A stretch of 64,000 nucleotides of DNA from Pseudomonas ovata (GTDB taxonomy: Bacteria; Pseudomonadota; Gammaproteobacteria; Pseudomonadales; Pseudomonadaceae). The notes under the pieces were generated by a model, which was not told where the DNA came from, searched no databases, and saw nothing but the letters and a program-made list of their open reading frames with translations. Within the stretch, counting starts at the first letter, position 1. Every line of letters begins with the position of its first letter. Shown here in pieces: positions 57,031 through 64,000 of the stretch. Location of the stretch: NCBI RefSeq assembly GCF_003131185.1, contig NZ_QFFU01000009.1, forward strand, positions 62,001 to 126,000. Direction: 5' to 3'. The position numbers were made by a program, and so were the translations under genes.

Positions 57031-59613
57031 ATGAATTCAGCGACACGGATACCGCCGTCCACTCCCCGCAATGCCCGGCTCGCCAGACGTACCCTGGTAA
57101 CGCTGCTGGGTTTGCTGAGCGCTATTTCATTGGTCATGGTCGTGGCGCTCCTGTTGATTGCCTTGCAATTGAACCGCGAGGCCAGTGCTCACAGCGAGCG
57201 CCTGGTCGACAAACTCTGGCAGGCGACCTCGAAGCAGCTTTCCACGGTCATGCTTGAAAATGCGCCGTGGGGTGACGCTTACAGCCATTTACACGTAAAG
57301 GTCGACACGGACTGGTCCTACGTACGGGATAACCTGGGGTCTTCGCTGTTCACCAGCTTCCAGTTCGAAGGGGTTTTTGTTGTCGACCCGCATAACCGCA
57401 GCAGCTATGCGCTCAATGAGGGCGAATTGACCGAGGCATCGCTGCAGGACTGGCTGGGCAACTTCCCTGCCAACCTGATCGAAGAAGCCCGTGCTGCCGA
57501 GGCAGACGATCATGTGGCCACACAGATCAGTCACCGCAAGGGCCAGCCGGTGTTTCTCCTGGCATCAAAACTGAGCCCAGGTAATGATCCCAGCGTGGAA
57601 AAGACGCCCGGGGTGCAATCGGTGCTGATCATGGCCTATCTGTTGAGCCCCGAGAAACTGCTTGCACTGGGCAAAAGCTATGAGATTTCCGGCCTGCGCA
57701 TCCCTGCCGACGCCGAAGATGATGCAAGCGAGCCCTTCCTGCAGGTCGATCCTTACCTGTCGCTGCACTGGGACCCCGAGCAGCCCGGCTACCGGTTGCT
57801 GCGCGTGCTGTTGCCGATCCTGCTGTTGCTGCTGGCTTCGCTGTTGTTCGTGTCGCGACGCATTACCCGCCGCACCCTGGGCACTGCGCACCTGCTGGAC
57901 AAGCAGTACGCGGTGATTCATGCCAGCCGTACAGCCCTGGCCAGCAGCGAGGCACGTTTTCGCAACGTCGCTGAAGCGGCCTCGGACTGGCTGTGGGAAA
58001 CCGACCTGGAGCTGCGCATCACCTACTTGTCGGAGCGCTTCAGCGCCATCACTGGCCAATGTGCACAAGACTGGCTGGGACGCTGCCTGGATGACATGTT
58101 GCAATGCCAGGGCCAGACATTGCGTGACTGGATACGCGCCCAGCATACCGCCACGACCCGCTCGGTGATTCGTTGCACCCACTGCTCGCCTGCCGGAGTC
58201 CTGCTGACCAGCCATCTCGCCGTCAAGCCGATCCTGCGCGACGATCAGGTCACCGGCTATCAGGGCAGCGCCTCGGACATCACCCGTGAAGTGGCCGCCG
58301 AAGAGCGCCTGATGTACCTGTCGCAGCACGATACCCTCACCGGCCTGGCGAACCGCGTGCAACTGCGTGAATATCTGATCGCGCAACTGGAACAACTGCC
58401 GCGCCGCCCACAGCCGCTGACCATGCTCAACCTGGACCTTGATCACTTCAAGCCGGTCAATGACATCTATGGCCACAGCGGCGGCGACAGCGTGCTGCGC
58501 GAGTCGGCCTTGCGCATGGCGCGCTGCCTGCCGCCTGGCAGCCTGCTCGCGCGCCAGGGCGGTGATGAGTTCATTCTGATTGCCACGACGCTGGTCACCC
58601 GCGAAGACCTTGAACAGCTTTGCCAGGCGCTGATTGCCTGCATCGGCCAGCCATTCATCGTCAATCACCAGGAAGTCGTCATTGGCCTGAGCATTGGCGT
58701 GGCCCAGGCGCCTGCCCACGCCCGCCAGCCCGAGGACCTGCTCAGATTCTCTGACCTGGCGCTGTACCAGGCCAAAAAGGACGGGCGCAACACCTGGCGG
58801 CTGTACGATCCCGAGATGCTGGTGCGCCTGGAGCAGCAACGCGAACTGGAAAGCAGCCTGCGTACTGCGCTGCGGCACGGGCAATTCAACCTGCACTACC
58901 AGCCCAGGCATGATGTGCACAGCCGGCGCATCCTGAGCGTCGAGGCGCTGATCCGCTGGCAACACCCGCAAAAGGGGCTGTGCATGCCTGACCAGTTCAT
59001 TGCGCTCGCCGAAGAAAACGGTCTTATCGTGCCCATCAGCGACTGGGTGCTGCAACGGGCCTGTAGCGATGCCATGCAGTGGGAAGACGAACTGCATGTC
59101 TCGGTCAATATTTCTGCCGTGGAGTTTCGCACTCAAGGGCTGGTCGAGCGCATCGCCAGCGTGCTGGCGGCCACCGGCCTGCCCAGCCATCGCCTGGAAC
59201 TGGAGCTGACCGAGCGGGTGGTGATCGAAGATGCCGCTTCCAGCCTGGAGCTGATGCTCGCCCTCAAGGCATTGGGCGTACGCCTGTCGATGGACGACTT
59301 CGGTACCGGGTATTCGTCACTGAGTTACCTGAAAGACTTTCCGTTCGACACCCTGAAAATCGATCGCAGCTTCATCCAGGAGATCGACAGCAGTGCCCGC
59401 GGCCGTTCCATCGTGCAGGCGATCATCGCCCTGGGGCGGGCCCTGTCGATGAACATTACCGCCGAAGGCGTCGAAACCGAGGAGCAACTGCAATGCCTGG
59501 CCGGCTTCGGCTGTGATGAAGCCCAAGGCTACTTTCTCAACCGACCGATGCCGCTGCCGGCACTGATGCAGGCTATCGGCACCTGCAATGCCGTGGTGCC
59601 GTCCTTGAGCTGA
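57031..59613 (+). CDS. CHASE4-PAS-GGDEF-EAL membrane c-di-GMP protein
   Basis: 860 residues. Helix 1 (about 22-46), a periplasmic CHASE4-like domain with NAPWGDAYSHLH (about 50-250), helix 2 (about 255-275), PAS (about 305-425), GGDEF (LARQGGDEFILIA) and EAL (SVEALIRWQHP, SMDDFGTGYSSLSYL, EGVETEEQL). Both catalytic motifs are intact; there is no RxxD inhibitory site. CHASE4 members of this kind (MorA/SadC-like context unknown) sense extracellular signals. It may act as a phosphodiesterase or be bifunctional. Confidence 0.93.
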   Translation: MNSATRIPPSTPRNARLARRTLVTLLGLLSAISLVMVVALLLIALQLNREASAHSERLVDKLWQATSKQLSTVMLENAPWGDAYSHLHVKVDTDWSYVRDNLGSSLFTSFQFEGVFVVDPHNRSSYALNEGELTEASLQDWLGNFPANLIEEARAAEADDHVATQISHRKGQPVFLLASKLSPGNDPSVEKTPGVQSVLIMAYLLSPEKLLALGKSYEISGLRIPADAEDDASEPFLQVDPYLSLHWDPEQPGYRLLRVLLPILLLLLASLLFVSRRITRRTLGTAHLLDKQYAVIHASRTALASSEARFRNVAEAASDWLWETDLELRITYLSERFSAITGQCAQDWLGRCLDDMLQCQGQTLRDWIRAQHTATTRSVIRCTHCSPAGVLLTSHLAVKPILRDDQVTGYQGSASDITREVAAEERLMYLSQHDTLTGLANRVQLREYLIAQLEQLPRRPQPLTMLNLDLDHFKPVNDIYGHSGGDSVLRESALRMARCLPPGSLLARQGGDEFILIATTLVTREDLEQLCQALIACIGQPFIVNHQEVVIGLSIGVAQAPAHARQPEDLLRFSDLALYQAKKDGRNTWRLYDPEMLVRLEQQRELESSLRTALRHGQFNLHYQPRHDVHSRRILSVEALIRWQHPQKGLCMPDQFIALAEENGLIVPISDWVLQRACSDAMQWEDELHVSVNISAVEFRTQGLVERIASVLAATGLPSHRLELELTERVVIEDAASSLELMLALKALGVRLSMDDFGTGYSSLSYLKDFPFDTLKIDRSFIQEIDSSARGRSIVQAIIALGRALSMNITAEGVETEEQLQCLAGFGCDEAQGYFLNRPMPLPALMQAIGTCNAVVPSLS

Positions 59614-59729
59614 CGTTTTCCATGCCGTGCAGGGCGCTTTCAAGCTTGCGCGGTCTGCACGCTTGCCCGATGCTTGAGCGACCCCGAAGAGGGTCCTTCC
59701 CGATAACGTTCTCGCCACCGGAGAGCACG

Positions 59730-60170
59730 ATGAAAACCGTAGCCCAGTTACTCAAATTAAAGCCTGAGCAGCATCGCCAGGTGCACACCATCGCCCCCGA
59801 CGCCCTGGTGCTCGATGCCTTGCGACTGATGGCTGACAAGAACATCGGCGCCCTGGCCGTGGCCGAAGGCGGTCGTGTGGTCGGGGTGCTCAGCGAGCGC
59901 GATTACGCCCGCAAGATGGTGCTGCAGGGACGTTCATCGGCCGGCACGCCGGTCAGGGACATCATGAGCAGCCGGGTCATTACCGTCGACTCGGCGCAGA
60001 ACGTCGAGACGTGCATGAACATCATGACCGACAACCACCTGCGCCATCTGCCGGTGGTCGATAATGGCGAACTGCTGGGCCTGCTGTCGATCGGCGACCT
60101 GGTCAAGGAAGCCATCGCCGAGCAGGCCAGCCTGATCCAGCAACTGGAACAGTACATTCGCGGGGAATAA
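59730..60170 (+). CDS. CBS-domain pair protein
   Basis: 146 residues from the ATG at 59730 (GGAG upstream). Two CBS repeats: residues 15-70 (VLDALRLMADKNIGALAVAEGGRVVGVLSERD) and 80-135 (CMNIMTDNHLRHLPVVDNGELLGLLSIGDLV). They form a Bateman module that binds adenine nucleotides. There is no attached enzyme domain. The protein is small and cytoplasmic. Partner unknown. Confidence 0.92.
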   Translation: MKTVAQLLKLKPEQHRQVHTIAPDALVLDALRLMADKNIGALAVAEGGRVVGVLSERDYARKMVLQGRSSAGTPVRDIMSSRVITVDSAQNVETCMNIMTDNHLRHLPVVDNGELLGLLSIGDLVKEAIAEQASLIQQLEQYIRGE

Positions 60171-60187
60171 ACAACGGGCCGGCAGGA

Positions 60188-60709
60188 TCAGTCATCCAGG
60201 ACCGGCGCCCCGCCCTTGCCTGCCTTCGGGGCCTTCTCGGCCGGGGCGGCCGGGGTTGCCGCCGATGCAGATGCCGCAGCTTCCCGCTCACGCATGGGCA
60301 TCTGGTCGATGGTGGCGAAGATCTCCTTGGGATCGAGGGTGTCGGCATCCATCTTTTTCTCGCCATCCTTGCCGATCAGGACCACGCGGGTCTTGCCACC
60401 GGCGCCCTGGCTGAACTCGCGGATCAGCGCCATGGTCGCCTGGGTGTCCAGCGGCTTGTCATTGCGCTTGCCCTCAAGGCCTACCAACGTGTACAGCACC
60501 ATGTTGCGCTGGTTGAAGGCTTCGCGGTTGGCCGGTTCCTCCAGCACTTTTCTGATAGAAACCAGCGTCGGGTCGTCCGCCTTGGGCGCAATGATGACCA
60601 GCGGCCGGGATTTGCCACGGTCCTGGGCCAGCGGCGTATCGCTGTCGGCAGCAAACACCGGGGCGGCGATCAGCAGCAGGGTGGCAAGGGTCAGTGACCG
60701 GATAGGCAT
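60188..60709 (-). CDS. DUF4174-domain periplasmic protein
   Basis: 173 residues from the ATG at 60709 (AAGGAG upstream). The signal peptide ends PVFAADS (about residue 20). The DUF4174 domain runs from about 30 to 135 (PLVIIAPKADDPTLVSIRKVL, then KTRVVLIGKDGEKKMDADTL), a thioredoxin-like shape without the CxxC pair. The C-terminus is low-complexity Ala/Pro/Lys. Convergent with the CBS gene, 17 bp apart. Function unknown. Confidence 0.88.
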   Translation of the reverse strand: MPIRSLTLATLLLIAAPVFAADSDTPLAQDRGKSRPLVIIAPKADDPTLVSIRKVLEEPANREAFNQRNMVLYTLVGLEGKRNDKPLDTQATMALIREFSQGAGGKTRVVLIGKDGEKKMDADTLDPKEIFATIDQMPMREREAAASASAATPAAPAEKAPKAGKGGAPVLDD

Positions 60710-60835
60710 GAGCAGCTCCTTTTCAAATCCATGGGTTGGCATATCGCGAGATGAATCCGCAATTCCCATGTGAATTTCTACCGCATCGAGCCCTGACCGT
60801 ACAGTCCAAATCCACGTTACCCACTGCGGCCTGAC

Positions 60836-62005
60836 TCAGGCCAGAAGCTGTTGCAGACGCTCGACAATCATTTCCACCTCATCGGCGGTCAGGGTCAGAG
60901 GCGGCAGCAAGCGAATGATTCGCCCCCGGGTCACATTGAGCAAAAGCCCATACTGGCGGGCCGCGACCAGGGCAAGATCAGCCACGGGCTGATGCAATTC
61001 CACGCCAATCATCAGCCCCCGGCCACGGATGGCAGACACTTTGCTGTGACCGGCGAAGACCTCATTGAGCCGCTGCAACAGATAGCGTCCCTGGACCTCG
61101 GCATTATTTACCAATTGTTGCCGGGCAATGATCTCCAGCACTGTGCACCCCACCCGACAGGCCAGTGGATTGCCGCCAAAGGTGCTGCCATGACTGCCCG
61201 GCGTAAACAGCCGCGCGGCCTTGCCGCGCGCCAGGCAAGCGCCGATGGGAATGCCATTGCCCAGGCCTTTGGCCAGGGTCATGACGTCCGGCACGATGGC
61301 TTCGTGTTCGAATGCAAAGAGCCGCCCGGTACGCCCCATGCCGGTCTGGATCTCATCGAGCATCAGCAACCAGTCGCGCCGGCTGCAGCGCTCGCGCAGG
61401 GCCTTGAAGTAGCCGGCCGGCGGCATCTGCACGCCGCTCTCACCCTGAATGGGCTCGACCAGCACAGCCGCGATACGCGGTCCGTGGCGGGCGCACAGCT
61501 GATCGAAGGCCGGCAGGTCCCCGAACGGCACCCGCACGATGCCGCCGGGCAGATCGGCAAATCCCAGACGTACCGCCGGCCCGTCACTGGCGGCCAGCGT
61601 ACCCAGGGTGCGGCCATGAAAGGCATTGCCCATGACCACCACCAGCGGTTGCTCGATACCTTTGTGCCAGCCGTGCAACCGCGCCAGCTTGAGTGCAGTT
61701 TCGTTGGCTTCGGCCCCTGAATTGCTGAAGAACACCCGCTCCAGGCCGGACAAGCGGGTCAATTCATGCGCCAGGCGGTGCTGCCATTCGATGCTGTACA
61801 GGTTGGAGGTGTGCAACACCATCCCGGCCTGTTCGCTGATGGCGGCCACAAGGACCGGATGGGCGTGGCCGATGTTGGTCACTGCCACACCGGCCACGGC
61901 ATCGAGGTATTCACGCCCATCCTGATCCCACAGACGGGTGCCCAGGCCACGCACGAAACTGACGGGCAATGGCTGGTAGGTGTTCATCAGGCAGGCGGCG
62001 GTCAT
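60836..62005 (-). CDS. ArgD-like class III aminotransferase
   Basis: 389 residues from the ATG at 62005, which has GGAG at the right distance; the GTG at 62020 is less likely. It is a PLP enzyme of the acetylornithine/succinylornithine type: [34 protein letters not shown], the PLP Lys in [14 protein letters not shown] and [13 protein letters not shown]. It is a paralogue of the main ArgD rather than the arg gene itself. Divergent from a LysR gene, which may control it. Confidence 0.9.
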   Translation of the reverse strand: MTAACLMNTYQPLPVSFVRGLGTRLWDQDGREYLDAVAGVAVTNIGHAHPVLVAAISEQAGMVLHTSNLYSIEWQHRLAHELTRLSGLERVFFSNSGAEANETALKLARLHGWHKGIEQPLVVVMGNAFHGRTLGTLAASDGPAVRLGFADLPGGIVRVPFGDLPAFDQLCARHGPRIAAVLVEPIQGESGVQMPPAGYFKALRERCSRRDWLLMLDEIQTGMGRTGRLFAFEHEAIVPDVMTLAKGLGNGIPIGACLARGKAARLFTPGSHGSTFGGNPLACRVGCTVLEIIARQQLVNNAEVQGRYLLQRLNEVFAGHSKVSAIRGRGLMIGVELHQPVADLALVAARQYGLLLNVTRGRIIRLLPPLTLTADEVEMIVERLQQLLA

Positions 62006-62112
62006 GACATCGGGCTCCACGGTATGTCAGGGGGGGTGATTTGCAGTATGGTTAGCCACCCCTGGTGGATAAACCCCGAAACACTTACATCTTTTTAAAG
62101 CATGGATTGATA

Positions 62113-63027
62113 ATGGATCTTTTTCAGGCGATGACGGTGTACGTCAAGGTGGTCGAGACCGGTAGCATGACGGCAGCTGCCCGCGAGTGCGGCCTTTCCA
62201 CCACCATGGTAGGCAATCACCTGCGCGCACTGGAACAACGCCTGGGCGTCAGCCTGCTCCAGCGCACCACTCGCCGCCAGCGGCTGACCGAGTTCGGCCA
62301 GGCTTACTATCAACGCTGCCTGGAGGTGCTGGGACTGGTGGCCGACTCCGAACAGTTGGCCGAGCAGGCACAGGGTGAACCGATCGGCACCTTGCGCATT
62401 ACCGCGCCCCTGACCTTTGGTTCTGAACGACTGTCGCCTGCGCTGTGTGAATTTTCCAGGCGTCATCCGAAGATCAGGCTGGATGTGGTGCTGACCAACC
62501 AGCGCGTCGACCTGCTCGACAACGGTTTCGATGTCGGCGTTCGCATGGGCAGCCTGCCGTCGTCCTCACGCCTGGTCGCCCGTGCGTTGCATGACTACAC
62601 CCTGACGCTGTGTGCAGCGCCCGACTACCTGGCCCGACGTGGCACGCCCGTGTGCCCGCAAGACCTTGAAAGTCATGATTGCCTGGCGTTCGCGTACCTG
62701 GCAGGCGACGACTGGAGCGCCACGCAAACGCACTGGCCGTTCAGCGGGCCCGAAGGCGAGGTGCGGGTACCGGTGTCGGGCTCATTGACGATCAACTCTT
62801 CGGCCGGGCTGTACCAGGCAGCCAAGGCCGGCATGGGCATTGTCATGATGCCTGATGCACTGGTCGAACAGGACTTGCGCGAAGGCCGCCTGGTTGCACT
62901 GCTGCCCGCGTACCGGCTGCCCAGCCGGCCCATGCACCTGATCTACCCGCAAGAGCGCTACCGCCTGCCCAAGCTGCGCAGCTTTGTCGATTATGCGCTG
63001 GGGTTATGGGGCCGGTCGGCACCGTAG
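62113..63027 (+). CDS. LysR-family transcriptional regulator
   Basis: 304 residues from the ATG at 62113. HTH in residues 3-60 (FQAMTVYVKVVETGSMTAAAREC, then LEQRLGVSLLQRTTRRQRLT), substrate-binding domain from about 90. It belongs to the CrgA/AaeR-like branch (IGTLRITAPLTFGSERLSPAL). It is divergent from the aminotransferase gene with about 107 bp between them. The last 37 bp overlap the 3' end of cysC. Confidence 0.92.
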   Translation: MDLFQAMTVYVKVVETGSMTAAARECGLSTTMVGNHLRALEQRLGVSLLQRTTRRQRLTEFGQAYYQRCLEVLGLVADSEQLAEQAQGEPIGTLRITAPLTFGSERLSPALCEFSRRHPKIRLDVVLTNQRVDLLDNGFDVGVRMGSLPSSSRLVARALHDYTLTLCAAPDYLARRGTPVCPQDLESHDCLAFAYLAGDDWSATQTHWPFSGPEGEVRVPVSGSLTINSSAGLYQAAKAGMGIVMMPDALVEQDLREGRLVALLPAYRLPSRPMHLIYPQERYRLPKLRSFVDYALGLWGRSAP

Positions 63028-63530
63028 GCCCGCTCGCACAGTGCCTCAAGCAACGGCCCGGTGGCCATCGTATGGCTGTCGAACACGAACTCGGCATCCT
63101 GCGGCACTTCGAACGGCGCATCCCAGCCGGTCAGGTTGTGCAGTTCGCCGCGTTGCGCCCGGGCGTACAGCCCCTTGGGGTCGCGCTGCATGCACACCTG
63201 CAGGCTGGTCGAGACGTGCACCTGGGTGAAACGACCGGTGTCGAACAACCGGCGCACCCGCAGGCGGTCTTCGGCGAACGGCGAGACAAAGGCGCAGATG
63301 ACCTGCAGCCCGGCGCGGTGCAACAAGGCGGCCACTTCACCGGCGCGACGGATGTTTTCCTGCCGGTCGGCGTCGCTCATCCCCAGGTCCGCACACAGGC
63401 CGCGCCGCAACTCATCACCGTCAAGCACCACCACGGCTTGCCCCTGCGCCTTGAAACGCTGCTCCAGGGCACGGGCCAGGGTGGTCTTGCCGGCGGCAGG
63501 CAGGCCGGTCAGCCAGAATACATGGCTCAT
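62991..63530 (-). CDS. cysC: adenylyl-sulfate kinase CysC
   Basis: 179 residues from the ATG at 63530. It phosphorylates APS to PAPS. The P-loop is GLPAAGKTT (9-17), then VVVLDGDELRRGL and VICAFVSPFAEDRLRVR. It stands alone without cysD/cysN, and pseudomonads usually carry a CysNC fusion elsewhere, so this is a second copy or a PAPS supplier for sulfation. Its 3' end overlaps the LysR gene by 37 bp tail to tail. Confidence 0.92.
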   Translation of the reverse strand: MSHVFWLTGLPAAGKTTLARALEQRFKAQGQAVVVLDGDELRRGLCADLGMSDADRQENIRRAGEVAALLHRAGLQVICAFVSPFAEDRLRVRRLFDTGRFTQVHVSTSLQVCMQRDPKGLYARAQRGELHNLTGWDAPFEVPQDAEFVFDSHTMATGPLLEALCERAYGADRPHNPSA

Positions 63531-63725
63531 GAAGCCAGGCCTGCGCACACGGGTACGGACACCAACAGAGAGAATCGAGGACGACAACGCATGGATTTTT
63601 CTGCCTGGAGGGCTGAACACAGGCCTGACGATATAAGCCATTGGCCATATCCTGCAAGCCTGAGCCTTGCAGGTTGACCGTGCGCCGCATAAGGTGCGGC
63701 ACACGTCTACACCGTAAGGACCGAC

Positions 63726-64000
63726 ATGATTGACATCCGCCCCATGACCGCCGCTGACTTCGAGCGTTTCTGGCCGACCTTCAAGGCGGTTGTCCAGGCT
63801 CAGGAAACCTATGCCTACGACCCCGCCTTGAGCCTGGAGCAGGCCCGTGAGCTGTGGCTGAAGCTGCCGCAACACACCCTGGTCGCCGAGCAGGACGGTG
63901 AACTGCTGGGCAGCTACTACCTCAAGGCCAACGCCGCAGGCCCCGGCAATCATGTATGCAACTGCGGCTACATGGTCAGCGAAGCAGCCCGCGGTCGCGG
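63726..64000 (+). CDS. GNAT-family N-acetyltransferase, N-terminal part (cut by window edge)
   Basis: The first 91 residues, from MIDIRPMTAADFERFWPTF to the acetyl-CoA loop SEAARGRG, which runs off the right edge. AAGGA lies before the ATG. EQDGELLGSYYLK and CNCGYMVSEAARGRG are typical GNAT strands. Substrate unknown. Confidence 0.85.
   Translation, partial: MIDIRPMTAADFERFWPTFKAVVQAQETYAYDPALSLEQARELWLKLPQHTLVAEQDGELLGSYYLKANAAGPGNHVCNCGYMVSEAARGR

Noticed and set aside
1..64000. CRISPR arrays, tRNA or rRNA genes, complete insertion sequences or prophage modules
   Set aside because: No regular spaced repeats, no cloverleaf-like sequence with a CCA end, and no transposase, integrase or phage structural genes were seen.

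Overview
The window is a GC-rich, densely coding stretch of a Pseudomonas chromosome, most likely from the fluorescens/putida group. The gene content supports this: a muxABC-opmB efflux operon, tamAB, tpx, a trehalose-to-glucan pathway, PrrF and Crc-type small RNAs, FecI/FecR, DNA polymerase II and several c-di-GMP proteins. No rRNA, tRNA, CRISPR array or complete insertion sequence was seen.

Left part (1-26,950). On the minus strand come the start of treS (cut by the edge) and glgE, which turn trehalose/maltose into alpha-glucan. A membrane diguanylate cyclase, a 50-residue acidic proline-rich ORF, an MgtC-like protein, an SDR oxidoreductase and an MHYT-GGDEF-EAL protein follow. The four-gene muxA-muxB-muxC-opmB operon is joined by 4-bp overlaps. 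Then come tpx, tamA-tamB (envelope assembly), a GNAT, xthA, and a phosphate-binding-protein/OmpA chimera.

Middle (26,950-48,470). A long non-coding stretch carries a sigma-54 promoter, repeated AAnAAnAA (CA) motifs and a terminator hairpin, which is the layout of a CrcZ/X/Y RNA that titrates the Hfq/Crc repressor. It sits directly before an AraC regulator and a MobA-type 3-hydroxybenzoate 4-monooxygenase. Next is a Fur-controlled PrrF small RNA, then a hybrid gene joining a sigma-70 region-4 domain to a FecR-type N-terminal domain under its own Fur box. Further on are an M14 carboxypeptidase, an LRR-protein kinase, a YebC paralogue, an orphan VgrG, a crotonase/thiolase pair, small envelope proteins, a protealysin-like M4 protease with an emfourin-like inhibitor, a split pqiA-pqiA-pqiB-pqiC operon, an AT-richer XRE regulator patch, and a decayed methyltransferase next to an inverted-repeat element.

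Right part (48,470-64,000). A fecI-fecR pair lacks a receptor gene. A nearly perfect LexA box stands 13 bp before a radical-SAM/HhH protein that overlaps a DUF4130-type (TIGR03915) partner. This SOS-controlled pair is the best candidate here for a poorly described DNA-repair system. PhzF-like, sirtuin, polB, a CHASE4-PAS-GGDEF-EAL protein, a CBS protein, a DUF4174 protein, an ArgD-like aminotransferase with divergent LysR, cysC, and a GNAT cut by the right edge complete the window.

Small TA-flanked inverted-repeat (MITE-like) elements sit exactly at the stop codons of convergent genes at 37.3-37.4 kb and 54.4 kb. A half copy follows the araC stop at 28.5 kb.
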